From Vitis vinifera (taxonomy: Eukaryota; Streptophyta; Magnoliopsida; Vitales; Vitaceae): a DNA stretch of 64,000 nt. The position numbers and the translations under genes are program-made. This document shows positions 46,323-58,100 of this stretch, piece after piece. The stretch's first letter is position 1, and each line of letters begins with the position of its first letter. Location: contig NC_081820.1 of assembly GCF_030704535.1 (NCBI RefSeq), positions 27,323,001 to 27,387,000 of the forward strand. Direction: 5' to 3'. Below the pieces are notes generated by a model. That model had not been told where the DNA came from, searched no databases, and saw nothing but the letters and a program-made list of their open reading frames with translations.

Positions 46323-49279
46323 CTACCTCCTTAAATGAATGATCCCCTCACATGCCAGGGTTCCCTCAAGGTCTCCAATAATTCGAGCGATTCGAACTTC
46401 AAGACCTCTTTGAACTTCCCTAAAGAGAGTTCTAATATTATCAGCAAACCGCTTCATGTCAAAATTGGCAGACCCATCCAGATCTTCAGCAACTCCAAGG
46501 AATCCAGAAGCAATCTTGGATTGCATTTCCATCAATTTCTGCCCTGTTGAAACCATGTATCTCTGCAGCTGAAATGTGTCCTCAAGAAAGTGTTCAAGTG
46601 CTTTAGTTTCCTCCCTTGCTCTTGAACTACTGGAATCTCCTCGGCCTGTATCTACATCACTCTCATGCTGAAAATAGATATAGAAACAATAATCAAATCA
46701 CTACATCTCTAATTTTTCAATCTCCAAAAGATGGACTAACAAGTCTTGTCAGATAGTCAAATTAGGAGAAATGTTAACTTTTAATACCATCACTTTCAAA
46801 CCTAGTTGAAATAAAAAAACCAGTCCCGTCTCTTTTATATCATATGAAGTTCCATTGATCTGTTCTGAGTTTGTACAGGAAAATAAAGAATTGAAACTTT
46901 AAAACAGGTCAAAAGTTCATAAAATGTAAAGAATACTATAAATTTCTGCTAGAATTTTAAGGAGCATACCATTCGTTTGCAAAGATCGTCTATCTTCTCT
47001 TGGAGGGACTGGTACCTGCTAACTTGTTTATTCAGTAAAAACATTAACAAAAGAAAACCCTTTATTCCCAACTGCCCTTTCTCATCACTTTCCCTATCTT
47101 CACCACTTTCTTGCTTTCCAGTCAACCTCTCAAGCATGACAAGCTGCTGTTTCAGCCTCTTGATCTTGTAAGAGACTCCAAGAGCATGAAGATCCATCTT
47201 CCATGGAGTATTATTTTTCTTACTCAAGGACTGACCCACTGGTGCTAACTTTTCAACAATATCAACCTTCTCTGGGCTGCTCGCATGTTGATGTTGAATG
47301 GAACTTGGGCAGAGGGGCACAACCTTTTCTTCTTCAAACTCTTTTTCTGGGGATTGGACTGTCAAAATTGTTTCTCTAGACTGTTTTACAAATGGACTAT
47401 CCTCTTCTTTCTCATGCTCCACCTCTTCAGAAATTTCCACTGTACTCGTCTTTATTTCTTGCTCTTCCTCCCCCAATTTTCCCTTTATGATCTTAACTTT
47501 GGACCAAATGGTATCATGGGCTAAAGCTGGATCAGGTGGAGATGAATTGAAGTTGGTCTTTGGGAAAATTAAGGGGTTTAAATGCAATGTCAACTGCTCT
47601 TTCAAGGAAGTTAATTCTGCTTCCCGGCTCATTAACAAGGCTTCAAGTTTCACATTCTTTTGTCGGAGCTGTGACATATCCTGGTTCAGCCCCTCAACAT
47701 GTGACTGCAGCCTCTTTGATTCTAGCTCCATGCTCATCAACCGCCACCGAAAAGCTTCTAACTTCTCATCTTTGAGTCTCATTTGTTCTGCAAAAGCATC
47801 TATTTCCAGGTGATGCCTCTGCTCAATTAGAGTTGCATACTTTTCTGCTTCTGAGCGCACCCAACCTTCCAACTGCTTAACATCAGTTGCTATCACTTCA
47901 TGGTGATAAAAAGAAAATAAAGGAAGAGAGAAATTAGAACAAGCTCACAGTTATAATTTTAAGCATTGGGACTGGACTTAATAAAAAGGGAACCAAACCA
48001 AGAAGATGATCATAGCTGACTATATTTGATGCTGGTTAAATAGAAGAAAACATAAATTCTAAATGAAGGGGAAATAACTGAATTTGATCTTACCTAGTTC
48101 TTCATTTTCTTCTGAAGGGTATTGTTCAGAAAGGAGAGAGAGGTTTTCTGACTCGTCTCTAAGCTCAGGTTGCACATACTCAAGAAGAAGATCAGCTGGC
48201 TGTGATCTGGTCCTTCCAATCTGTGATGATGCGGTTGCATTAGGATTCGCCCCTTTTGCACCATAAATTTGGTTAGACAAAAAGCTTTTCAATGAATGCC
48301 TCTCATGTCTAGACTCAGAAGCTGCCCGCCACCTTTCTGTCTCTAGCTCAGCTTGCTTTCTCTTTGCCTTCGATAATTTAACCTCTTTTAAAAGCATCTG
48401 CTTTTCTGATGTATCCAATTTGGATTTCCTCAGCATAGCAGACAAAATTTTGTCTTTCTGTTCAGAGTCTTTTCGCATCTTTACAATCTCCATGGATAGC
48501 TTTTGGACCATCAAGACCGATTCCTCCTTTTGCTCCAAGACTGAATCAAGCTCTTGTTTTCCTGCTTCTACTTGCCTCAGGGCTCGACCCATCTCTGCTT
48601 CAAGCTGCCTCTGGTTTGAAACAAGCTCAAGAAAGGTAGTTTTGTGCTTCCAAAGCTCAGAAGAATGCTCTTGAGCTGCATGTTTTGCAGCTACTCTCAA
48701 TTCCTCTGCTGCATCTTCAGCCTTCTTTAGCTGTTCTTCTAACTCTTTCTTCTTTCGCTCTTCTTCCTCCAATACCTTATCCTTAGACTGTATCAAAAGC
48801 TCTAACTCCTTTATTTTTTCATTCAATTCCGAGAGAGCTCCATCCTTCTTTGTCTGAAGAACCCTGAATTCATTAAAAAGAGCTCCAATTTGCTGCCGAA
48901 GCCTCTTCCTTTCGCTGAACCAGGTCTGTTCTTGTGCAGCATAGATGCTCACAACTTTCTCATTGGCTTTTGCATCTTCACGTCTCAGTTTCTTCAACTC
49001 TTCAACTTCTTTCTCAGCAACCTGAAGCATATGGAGAAGCTCAGACTTCCCCACATTGTTTCCTTCTCTTTGAACATTCCATACCAGCAATCCCAAGAGT
49101 TGAGCGGTTCCTTGAAGCATTCTATCCCGTATCTTGGACCATTTTTCATCATCCTCGTCAGGCCCTGAAATCAGCCTGAGGGCAGAGAATGCACAAGAAA
49201 TACCAAAATAGATCGGATAAACATTATTACTTTTGCCTTCAGAGATCAAGTGTGAGCTCGAGACCTCCTTTTCATCCAT
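46323..49279 (-). CDS. Large coiled-coil protein, 'ribonuclease P p38-related' family
   Basis: Three minus-strand coding exons, 48094-49279, 46970-47895 and 46323-46667, join to 818 aa. Residues ~21-39 (YFGISCAFSALRLISG) are hydrophobic. Residues ~85-330 are a long Lys/Glu coiled coil with a basic segment after it. Exon 2 starts with a second coiled coil (~400-500) and has an acidic spacer, a basic patch and a short hydrophobic stretch near 675-685 (GFLLLMFLL). Exon 3 is helical and ends near RIIGDLEGTLACEG. Plant databases call relatives (about At5g53020, from memory) p38-related, but no L7Ae-type RNA-binding fold is visible, so that name should not be taken as function. A 5' UTR intron runs from about 49306 to 50677, with the upstream leader exon beginning at 50678. 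Confidence 0.82.
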
Positions 49280-49305
49280 TGCTCAAGAATTTGCTTCCTC
49301 TCCTT

Positions 49306-50677
49306 CTGAAAATGTCAAGTCAAAGAGGAAATTAAAAGTTAGAATCCACTCAAAATTATAAAATCCCCAATTTCTCTTTCACAAAGCCTAAAAACAGTTC
49401 AGACAAATCAAACTGGAAAAAGAACACCCACATAAATCACAGAAATAAAAATAAAAAAGAAAGAAAGAAAAACAAGAAAACACAATACAATTAAATGTAT
49501 GCAAAAAGCACAATACAATCAACTTCGACTCAAACCCAAAACAACCCAACAACTTACAGAAACCACAGGTTAAGTCTTCCTCAACTCAAAACCAGAGGGC
49601 ACAGCCCTATGGAAAGGGATTGCAACCCAGAAGAAACAGTGTTCCAGTACAAATTCCAAGGTAACAGCCACACACAAAACTGCAGAAAATTTGTTTTATC
49701 TGTGGCTTATGGAAATCATCCAAGATAAATGCCCAGAGAATGCCAAAATCATGAGTAATTTACACGTGTGAAACTGCAGAATCGGTTGAAAAGGCTTGTA
49801 CTTTAACAGAATGGAAGAGAAATCCTGGAAATTTATTCCTGGATTTCAGTGAAAACCATGACCCATTTCAACCCACTAAGTCCTCTTTTCCCTCCTTTCC
49901 TTCTCACCTCTGATCATAACTGCCGGGAAGCAATAGCTCTAGATTCCTGATGGTTTGTCACCATTACTAATAACAAAATATGAGAAAAAAAAAGGGGGGG
50001 GTTGAAATAAAAAAGAGAAGGAACATGTCTCTATCAAACATAGAGGATATTGTATTGTTCCAGAGTGGCTTTTCCTGTACAAAAAAATACTTATTAAAAA
50101 GAAAGAAAACAGCAAAAAGTTACAAGATGCAAGTACTTTTCATCTATGATAAAAGTGCTTTTCCACAACATTTTTTCTATAATTGGAGAACCATTTGAAA
50201 ATGATTCTCTGCAGTATTGATTACACCTCTCACCCACCTCTAATAATTCGGTCATTTTCTAGGGTTTGGTAGCCTAATATCAACCACAAGCTGAATAAGC
50301 AAACAAAAAGCAAAAATAAAAAATAAAAAATAAAAAATAAAAAATCCAATATGGTTCACAAGCTGAAGAAGAAAAAAATCCAGTGTGAGGCCACTTGAGA
50401 AACTCAATAAATTCCCATTGGACCACAGTATCATTGTCATTCGCAGCACTAAATCACCTTCAATCCCCGGATATTCAAACATATATTCACCAAAAATCCA
50501 AATTCACTTAATGCCCTAAAACCCCAACAAACCCACTCTTCAATTGCCTCCAAAAACCACCAGAAAACCAATCATTTCTCCAAAAACCGAAAGTTTACCA
50601 ACAACCCACGAGCCAGAAAATTGACCCTTTTCACCGGAGAAAAACCCCTATCATACAAACATTGAAACAGATATACC
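49306..50677 (-). other. 5' UTR intron of the p38-related coiled-coil gene
   Basis: On the minus strand, CACAG|GTATATCTG forms the donor at 50677 and TTTTCAG|AAGGAG the acceptor at 49306, leaving a 26-base leader before the ATG at 49279. The 1.37-kb interval holds no ORF with coding character. Long leader introns are common in plant housekeeping genes and can raise expression (known in general; inference here). Confidence 0.55.
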
Positions 50678-52556
50678 TGTGAGGAGAATTTCCTTGGGGA
50701 AATGATGGAAATAAGTATTGGAGAACATCACTGTCAATGCATGATCATCATCATCATCATCATGGGCCCACCTAAGGAACCAGTTCCTCATGGGTCCAGA
50801 GAGAGCCTGGCCTCTCCACAACTTGCTACCTTGGCTGAGACCTGTAAAGCAGGAACCTTGTTGAACAAAAGCTGTACAACATAACTATAGAATATCACCA
50901 ATTTCCAACATGTATATGATAAAAAAAAGGTAGTCTAATGATCTAATCTCCAATCACCACTCACCACCCACATGCCGTTTTTAATTGTTTTTGGCTATGA
51001 TCCGCCCTTGGAATCTGGGTTTCTTTCTGCCTATGCTGGATTCATTTGATAATAGCCAAACCCTTTCCTCTTCTTTTTTTTTTTCTTTCCTTTTTTTTCT
51101 TTTCCTTTCTTTTTGGAATATTGGTGAAAGTATGGAGGAAAAAGAGCAGAAAAGCATGGAAAAGAACCAGTGTGTCACAGTCAACTGTGAGGATTGGGGT
51201 GACAACCCATGTTCTCAGCCGTGTGATTTGAATTAATGATTAGAGGTTTGTGGGCAATCTCTGAGTAGACTTTGTACGGAAAATAGTGAATTCTGCTTTC
51301 TTACCATTATGAAGATGAAGGAAATTCTAGTGCCACATGAAGGTACCAACTTGTGGTGGTTCAATTTCAATATCATGCTTGATGAAAAAATCACTCTCCA
51401 ATCACCAATAATGAAGAATCAATTGATATGATAATATGTAAAAGATTTAATTGAATATTTAATAAAAACAATCATACATGACCACATATTATAGGGAAAA
51501 CTAAAGTATAACGTAAAAATTTTATGATAGAGAATCCAAGTTTGTAAAAAGGAAATGTTGGGTGTGCCAAACTCCGAAGTGTAGTGGAAAAATATAGTCA
51601 TGGGCATGGGCATGGGCCAACCCTAAGTACAAACCCAGCTATGAGCAATTGTTTTTGTTCCACGTCTAGGGTTCAAAAAGGCATGTCAATAGGCATCATG
51701 TGTTCAATACCCAAAAGAAAAAGTTTTGTTACCATTCACGTTGGAATGGACCCCTTTTTTAAGTACCTTACAAGTCACGCTTTCATTCCAAATCCATGTC
51801 TCAATTATTTGAAATCAACCCTAATTCTAACCCATATTTGATTTTAATGACTCTTTAACATACCTCTTGGATCTTAAATTTTACCTCTTAAAACAATCAT
51901 TGTGTTTTCTTTGTTTCAATAATTTCTTTCACATGTTAAAACTTTTGGGGCATCCATGATCGGCCCATGTTAAGATATTATCCGTCGGAATGACATGTTA
52001 GGCGTATAAATTTTTCATTTAGTAAGTATTGCAGCTAGATATGTAAATAGATCGAATAAAGTTAAGTTTAAGTTCTCTTAGCTAAAATTTATACTAAACT
52101 TAAGTACCTCTTAAATAAACTTAAAACAACTTTTAAATCTCAATCCAATTTAAAAGTCATTTTAAACGTAACTTTGTAATATATATCATAATATTTGTAA
52201 ATAAAAAATATTAATTTGATGATTAATATACCAAAATTTTCATATTTTCACAATGTTCAAAACTCATTTCAGATCATTATGAATCTTTTACATCCCTAGT
52301 TGCATACCCCCATTCCAATCAATCTTTTCACATCTTGAAGCCCTCGACCATGCATAGATGGCTCATGTCACCGTCACATGATTATGCCAAATGTTTATTC
52401 ACTTGATTGCATTGTTGATTTACTCCATCATTATATTTAATGATATGTGTTATAATTTTTTTTTAATCTAAAAATAAGACATTTGTCTTATGAAAATATT
52501 CTATCCATGTATATTATTATTCCTTATTCATTTTTTTTTATAGGATGAGCTAACTA

Positions 52557-52580
52557 ATATATATATATATATATATATAT
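52557..52580. repeat. (AT)12 microsatellite
   Basis: Uninterrupted AT run of 24 bases. Confidence 0.95.
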
Positions 52581-52989
52581 AACCAATAGAGGGCATCATG
52601 ATTAAAAAAAAAAAGGTTAATTTTTAACAAAACCTCAAAAGACAAAAAATAACATTGAAAAAAATAAGTTTTCCAACATGTTTTTAATTTTTAAAAACAT
52701 TATCTTCAATAAAACAAAATTTTTAAAAGCTAGGACATATTTGAAGTATCTTCGTCACAATCCTCCTCTAAATAGATTAAAATTTTAAAAATATAAATTT
52801 GTTGTAAAATAAAGAAATTGAAAAAAAAAAAAAAAAGAGAATAAATGAAAATGTTAGGAGAAAAATAGAATACAATCTATTAACATATCTTCTCCTTTTA
52901 TAGAATTGGGAAAAGATTTACATCAATATAAATTATCATTCTCGAATTTAGTGAATGATCATAAAAATTTCTCATTGGATTATCATAAG

Positions 52990-53160
52990 AATATATCTTA
53001 TTAAAAATTCGCTAAGAAAAATTCAATGAAAAATAGCTTAGTAGATGAAAAAAAAGTACAATATCCTTTAAATGATTTGATTGTTATAATTACCTTGTAA
53101 AACCTTGTTAGTAAAACCCAATAAGACAAATTTTAGATGAAAGAAAAAAAAGTGATATAT
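52990..53160 (+). repeat. Imperfect tandem repeat in AT-rich DNA
   Basis: Two to three diverged units share the word order TTAGTA..., then AAAAAAAAGT preceded by TAGATGAAA. For example, TTAGTAGATGAAAAAAAAGT near 53037 recurs as TTAGATGAAAGAAAAAAAAG near 53132. CTTGTAAAACCTTGTTAG lies between them. This kind of text is common in decayed plant interspersed repeats; the family is unassigned. Confidence 0.4.
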
Positions 53161-54837
53161 TTATTTAAATATTATCCGTTTCATATAAACATGAATATAC
53201 TTTCTTTATTGTTTTCAACTAATAAATATCTCAATTTTCACATTTTAATATTGTATCTTAATTTTTTTTCATTGTAGTTGATGACAATGTTTTTATGAAT
53301 CGATCTACTAGATTATCACACTATCAAATCTACTGAACATTATTTTCATCATTTCCCTGTAACTTGTGAGTATAGAAGAATTCGAGGAAGATATATTTAG
53401 TTTTATTATATTTTATAAATTATCTTTTAATTTATATAATATAAACAACATTATCTTCATATAACTTGATAACATTGTCTTTGATGAAGGGCTATCCATA
53501 TTCACGACCTACTTCATGGATTAAGAGTGTCTCAAAATGATTTAAGGAAGCAACCACCATTATTTACTTAACCGATCTCCATGATATCGTTGTTTGATTA
53601 TAGGTAAATACATGCATCATTTGGGATTAACCTCTCTAGGGGTTCAAAAGATACTTGACATCAACATATCCAAATAATCTTGATTCTAGTCCTTTAAAAT
53701 AAAATAAACTTATGTTGGTTGCACTTTAATAAGATATTATAGTACATGTTTGGCTTTATTTCATTGTTTTCGAGTTGTGTATGACTATATTTTGCAAGCA
53801 GGATGATAAAGAATACTATATTTAGTCATGTACAATTATCAAGATACATAGTGCACAAAAAACACTGAGATAGAGATATTTTTAAACCAAGTAGTTCTTT
53901 ATTATCTTATTTATAACAAAAATTGTCATTATTTATAATATTATAATAGTTATAAATCTCAAATTTAGGTCATATAAGGACATAATTTAATTAAATATAT
54001 TACATGACATTGCCTAAAATATGTTATGAATCCTCTATCATTACTTTAGATATTAATCCTAAAGCACCCTTGTTATCTTCTTATTGATTTTTTATAGTCA
54101 CACCTTAAGAGAATTTATCATTTTTATATGATTTCGCATATATTATTTGATTAGAATTATATAAAAACATACTAAACTAATAATAAAAATTATACTAAAA
54201 ATTCATAACATTAACTAATAATAAAAATAAAATAGAACAATTCTGTCATCCCTTCTATTTATGAAAAAAAAATATTATAATAAAATAAAATATTTACATA
54301 ACTTCACGTTATGAAATATTTTTTATGTAGCTTTTAGCTATATGATTGTTAAAAAATATATATATATACACGAATCTTTGGTTATACAATAGAATTAAGA
54401 ATTATTTGTATACCTTATAATATGCAAAATATTTATTTATTTTTTATTATAAAAATATGTAAATGATATTTACATGTTTGTTTTCATAGCTTTATGGGAA
54501 AAAAATATTATATATAAATAGGTTATGAAAACTGTATTATGACATATGTTGTCAAAATATTTGACATAGAAGTCTTAAAAAAAAATGAATGATGTTCAAA
54601 GTATTAGAAAACTTGGGGTATAATTAAAAAAATAAAAGGAGAAAGCATAAGAAAATAAATAAGAATTAAAGAATGCACAAAGAAAAATAACATATCATTT
54701 CATCAATATGAATAATTATCCATAAACTTCATATTTTCTTAATTTATAAATCTAACTAAATAAGATTCTTTTAAAATAAATTTCCGGATTGAAGTTATTT
54801 TTCAGATTATTAAAGTTGGTCCGTGATAAGTTGTTTT

Positions 54838-54847
54838 GCCACGTGGC
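54838..54847. promoter_or_regulatory. Palindromic G-box GCCACGTGGC upstream of TAP46
   Basis: A perfect 10-base palindrome containing CACGTG, 264 bases upstream of the TAP46 ATG. TGGTCAAA (W-box-like TGAC-core neighbourhood) and a second AATCAAACG word follow within 70 bases. G-boxes bind bZIP and bHLH factors such as the ABA-response and light-response groups. Regulation is inferred. Confidence 0.5.
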
Positions 54848-55110
54848 TAAATCAACCGACGTTCTGGGTCAAAACAAAACTCAGATGGTCAAACAATCAA
54901 ACGTTCTAGGAGTCGTCCGCAGTATACAAAAATTCTACATTTAACCCATCTGGCCTCGGCTCTATCTTTCATTTTTCAATAGGGGCCGCTCTAACCTGCG
55001 CCCGCTGCTCACCTTCCCTCATATTTCTTCCCCAAATCTCCAAACCCTAAAATTTTCCAGATTTGGGAGTCCGTACAACTCTGGGGGTTTTGATTCTGAT
55101 AACTTCACCG

Positions 55111-58100
55111 ATGGGTGAATACAAAATGGAGGAGATGTCACTCCTAGCCCTATTCGAACAAGCTCGGAAGATTCATCTAGCGGCATCTGAATCAGGCGCC
55201 GATCAGGTACGCTCGTCAACAAATTTGGTCATGCGGTCCTTTTTTCTTCCAATTTACTTATGTTCTGATTGGACTTTAGGACGCTGTGAGGAAGGGCTGT
55301 GAGGCGCTGGAGAAGTGCGAGGAGATGGTAAGCAAGCTGGGGTTGTTCTCCTCGAACGAGACTAAGGATGATATCAGCACAAGTAATCTCAAATATCTTC
55401 TGGTATGGCGATCTGTGGTTGAATTTTATGTTTTGATTCATGGGTTAGTGGAATTTTCATCTGTTTTTTTTTTTCCTTTATTGTATTGGGTTGTTTGGTT
55501 GGTGAGAATGTAGGAAAACGGAAGAAAATAACAGGAAAAAGACGATTGGGTTTTCGTTCTCTTCCCCCCTTTCATGTTCTTATTTGTTGCTGAGAAAATA
55601 GTGGGAAAAGAAAAGGAAAGGAGGGTTTGCAAACTTTTTTCTGTTTTATGTTGAAATATTGCCTAGAAACGAGTGGGGACATTGTCATTTAGGGGATGCC
55701 CAAACGTAGCCTTACTTACTGATAGTGTTTTAGGTTAGTAAAATCTAGTTTAGAATTTTTGGAACCATATTGACAAGTGGATTGATTTCATGACGTGCTT
55801 TGTATTGATGATTTTACCTTAAAAATATATATCTCAGGATGTGTGATAAAAGGTGTTTTATGTGCAAACGCGAGTAAGAATCTGTTGAGCACATCATCTT
55901 TCACTGTTCCAAGGCAAGAATCCCATGGAAGTTAGTTTTCTTCTTGTCTGGTATTGCTTGGGTGCTAAGTTCTTCGGTGAAATCAACTCTTTTAAGTTGG
56001 CATGGTTGTTTTGTTAAGAAGAAACGAAAGAAAATATGGAAAGCTGCTCCTTTATGCTTGTTGCAAACCATTTGGAACGATGGAAATAGGAGGGTTTTTG
56101 ATAATGTAGAGCTTACTTATCAGGAGCTTAAATCCCTTTTTTAAGGTAATTTGTCGGAGTGGGTCAAAGGGGGTTTGAAGGATGTGCCCATGTCCTTGGT
56201 AGATTACGTAGATTTGTTAGGTTGTAACTAGGGGAGGGAATTTTTTGGGTTCTGCTTGTCTTGTTTTTTGCACTGTGGCACTCTCGTATACGTCTCATGT
56301 GTTTTGTACGCCCTTCTTTTGGTGCTTTTAAATATATCGTTGTCATTGTTTATAAAAAAATGTGTGGTAAAAGAGCAAATAGTTGTATAATTGCAAGGGA
56401 TATGATCATAAATGGGATAGTTTTCACATTTTGGGGGCACTTCAAATGAGCCAGATGAGCATGAGTTTTCAATAACTTTGATCATCATTCCTATTGAATA
56501 AGCACATGATGAGTTTATGTCTGTGAATTTAGGACCTCATTCCTATAAACGAGTAGCATGTCGGATATTTTTTACATGAACAACTCTGAACTTTAGGCAC
56601 TTACTAGAGAGTCCACTCTTCATGCTTTTTAGTTACGAATGAAGTGAATTATCCATCATACTAAAATGTGCCAAAGAACAAGTGAATTATGCCTTCTAGT
56701 TATCAAACTCATTTCTAAAGTTGTCACTGCATTTATCTATCAAAAAAAAAAAGTTGCTGTGTTTACTACTTTTTTCACTTATGTAAGAAAACATTTGAAA
56801 AAACATATGTATATATCCAGCACAGTAAGTCAACAGACAAATGTGTACCCGTGTCTTGGTTTGGGTAATTGGGGTATTTGGCACCTTATAGCCTCGTTGG
56901 CATGCAACATACATTGTTATGTTCACAGATTATGGATTTTATTTGTACTTTCACTTTTGATGGTATGTAACATATGTTATTGGTACTCAATAACTATTAT
57001 AGCTTTTATTCTTTTATGTCTTAATTTTAGGGGCAGACAAAATAGTTTTTTATGGATGACCTTGAAAGTTTTGAAAATTTCAGGACAATCTTTTACCACA
57101 GAATCGATGGGTTAAACAATAATTGAACTTAAATGCAATCATATAAAAATGTGGTAGCTTCAACTTTTAAGTCAGTTTGGTTTTCCTGAGAATATTTTAT
57201 CTATGTTTGTAGCAGCAGCAGCTTCTCATGATGCTTTGCTACAGGTACCTTTTTATCTTGCCGAGTTGACTGAGAAAATTGCACAGGATGATAGGATACA
57301 GATTCTTAAGGTTTCCCAAGCAAAATTAAAGGTGAACACCAATCCCTGTCCTACTCATAGTTCAAAGTATGCTTGTATACATAGCATTACAGCCTTAGAA
57401 TGTATTCTTTGCCCTATATGTTACATTGTCTGCCTGTGATAATCTTTTTAGAACTGTTGTCTCAAGATTTCATTTTTTATATTGACATAAAATTAGTGGC
57501 ATGGCTAAATGTTTCAGGAATTCATTTCATTTTGTGAGGCAATGGAGCTTGTACCAGAAGAGGAGTTAGAAACATCCACGCAGGGGGGTCCAAATTCTTT
57601 CGCAGATCGAAGGGCAAAAAAGGTGTTTCCAAGTTTATTATCAAGGAGAATTTTGGGTGTCTTGATTTTATTCTCCTTTATGCCATGTAGTATGTATGAT
57701 TGCACTGTACCCAAGAAAAAATGATGCAATTTATGTAGTAGTGAAGCATGTGTAATGGAAGCTTGGAGTTACGCCACAGATCTTAATGTTATTGTGCCCG
57801 TGCAGATTGCTCGGTTCAAACGTCAAAGAGCTGCAGAGTCAAAACTATTGGAAATAAAGGAGCGGAAGGAGCGGCGTGGGCGTTCAACTAAAGCATCTGC
57901 GTTATCTACTCCTGTTGATACTGGAGATGAAGATGTGCTGGATGATGATGGCGAGGAAGAACGGGAGGTCTTATCTTATTCCTTACTAACTATTGAATAG
58001 ATGATGTTAGGCGCTGTTAATACACTTGATATTTGCTTTTAAAATAAATAAATAAAAAGTTAAAAAAAAAATTTTTTTTTTGAATAGATGACATGGGAAG

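Larger units (their letters stand above)
50900..55110. other. Longest gene-free stretch: AT-rich DNA with decayed repeats
   Basis: 50900-51250 may be promoter for the coiled-coil gene. 51250-54780 is strongly AT-rich with no ORF of coding character. It includes an (AT)12 run at 52557-52580 and an imperfect tandem repeat at about 52990-53160. Parts near 53270-53720 look like fragments of old interspersed repeats, but no family can be assigned by eye. 54780-55110 is the TAP46 promoter and leader. Confidence 0.5.

Noticed and set aside
47298-47813. Plus-strand 171-codon open frame
   Set aside because: Antisense to exon 2 of the coiled-coil gene. It is Ser-rich because it mirrors Glu/Arg codons, with no start context or domain.
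52860-53720. Decayed LTR-type retroelement
   Set aside because: The text is reminiscent of old interspersed repeats, but no terminal repeats, primer site or protein domain was seen, so no family is claimed.
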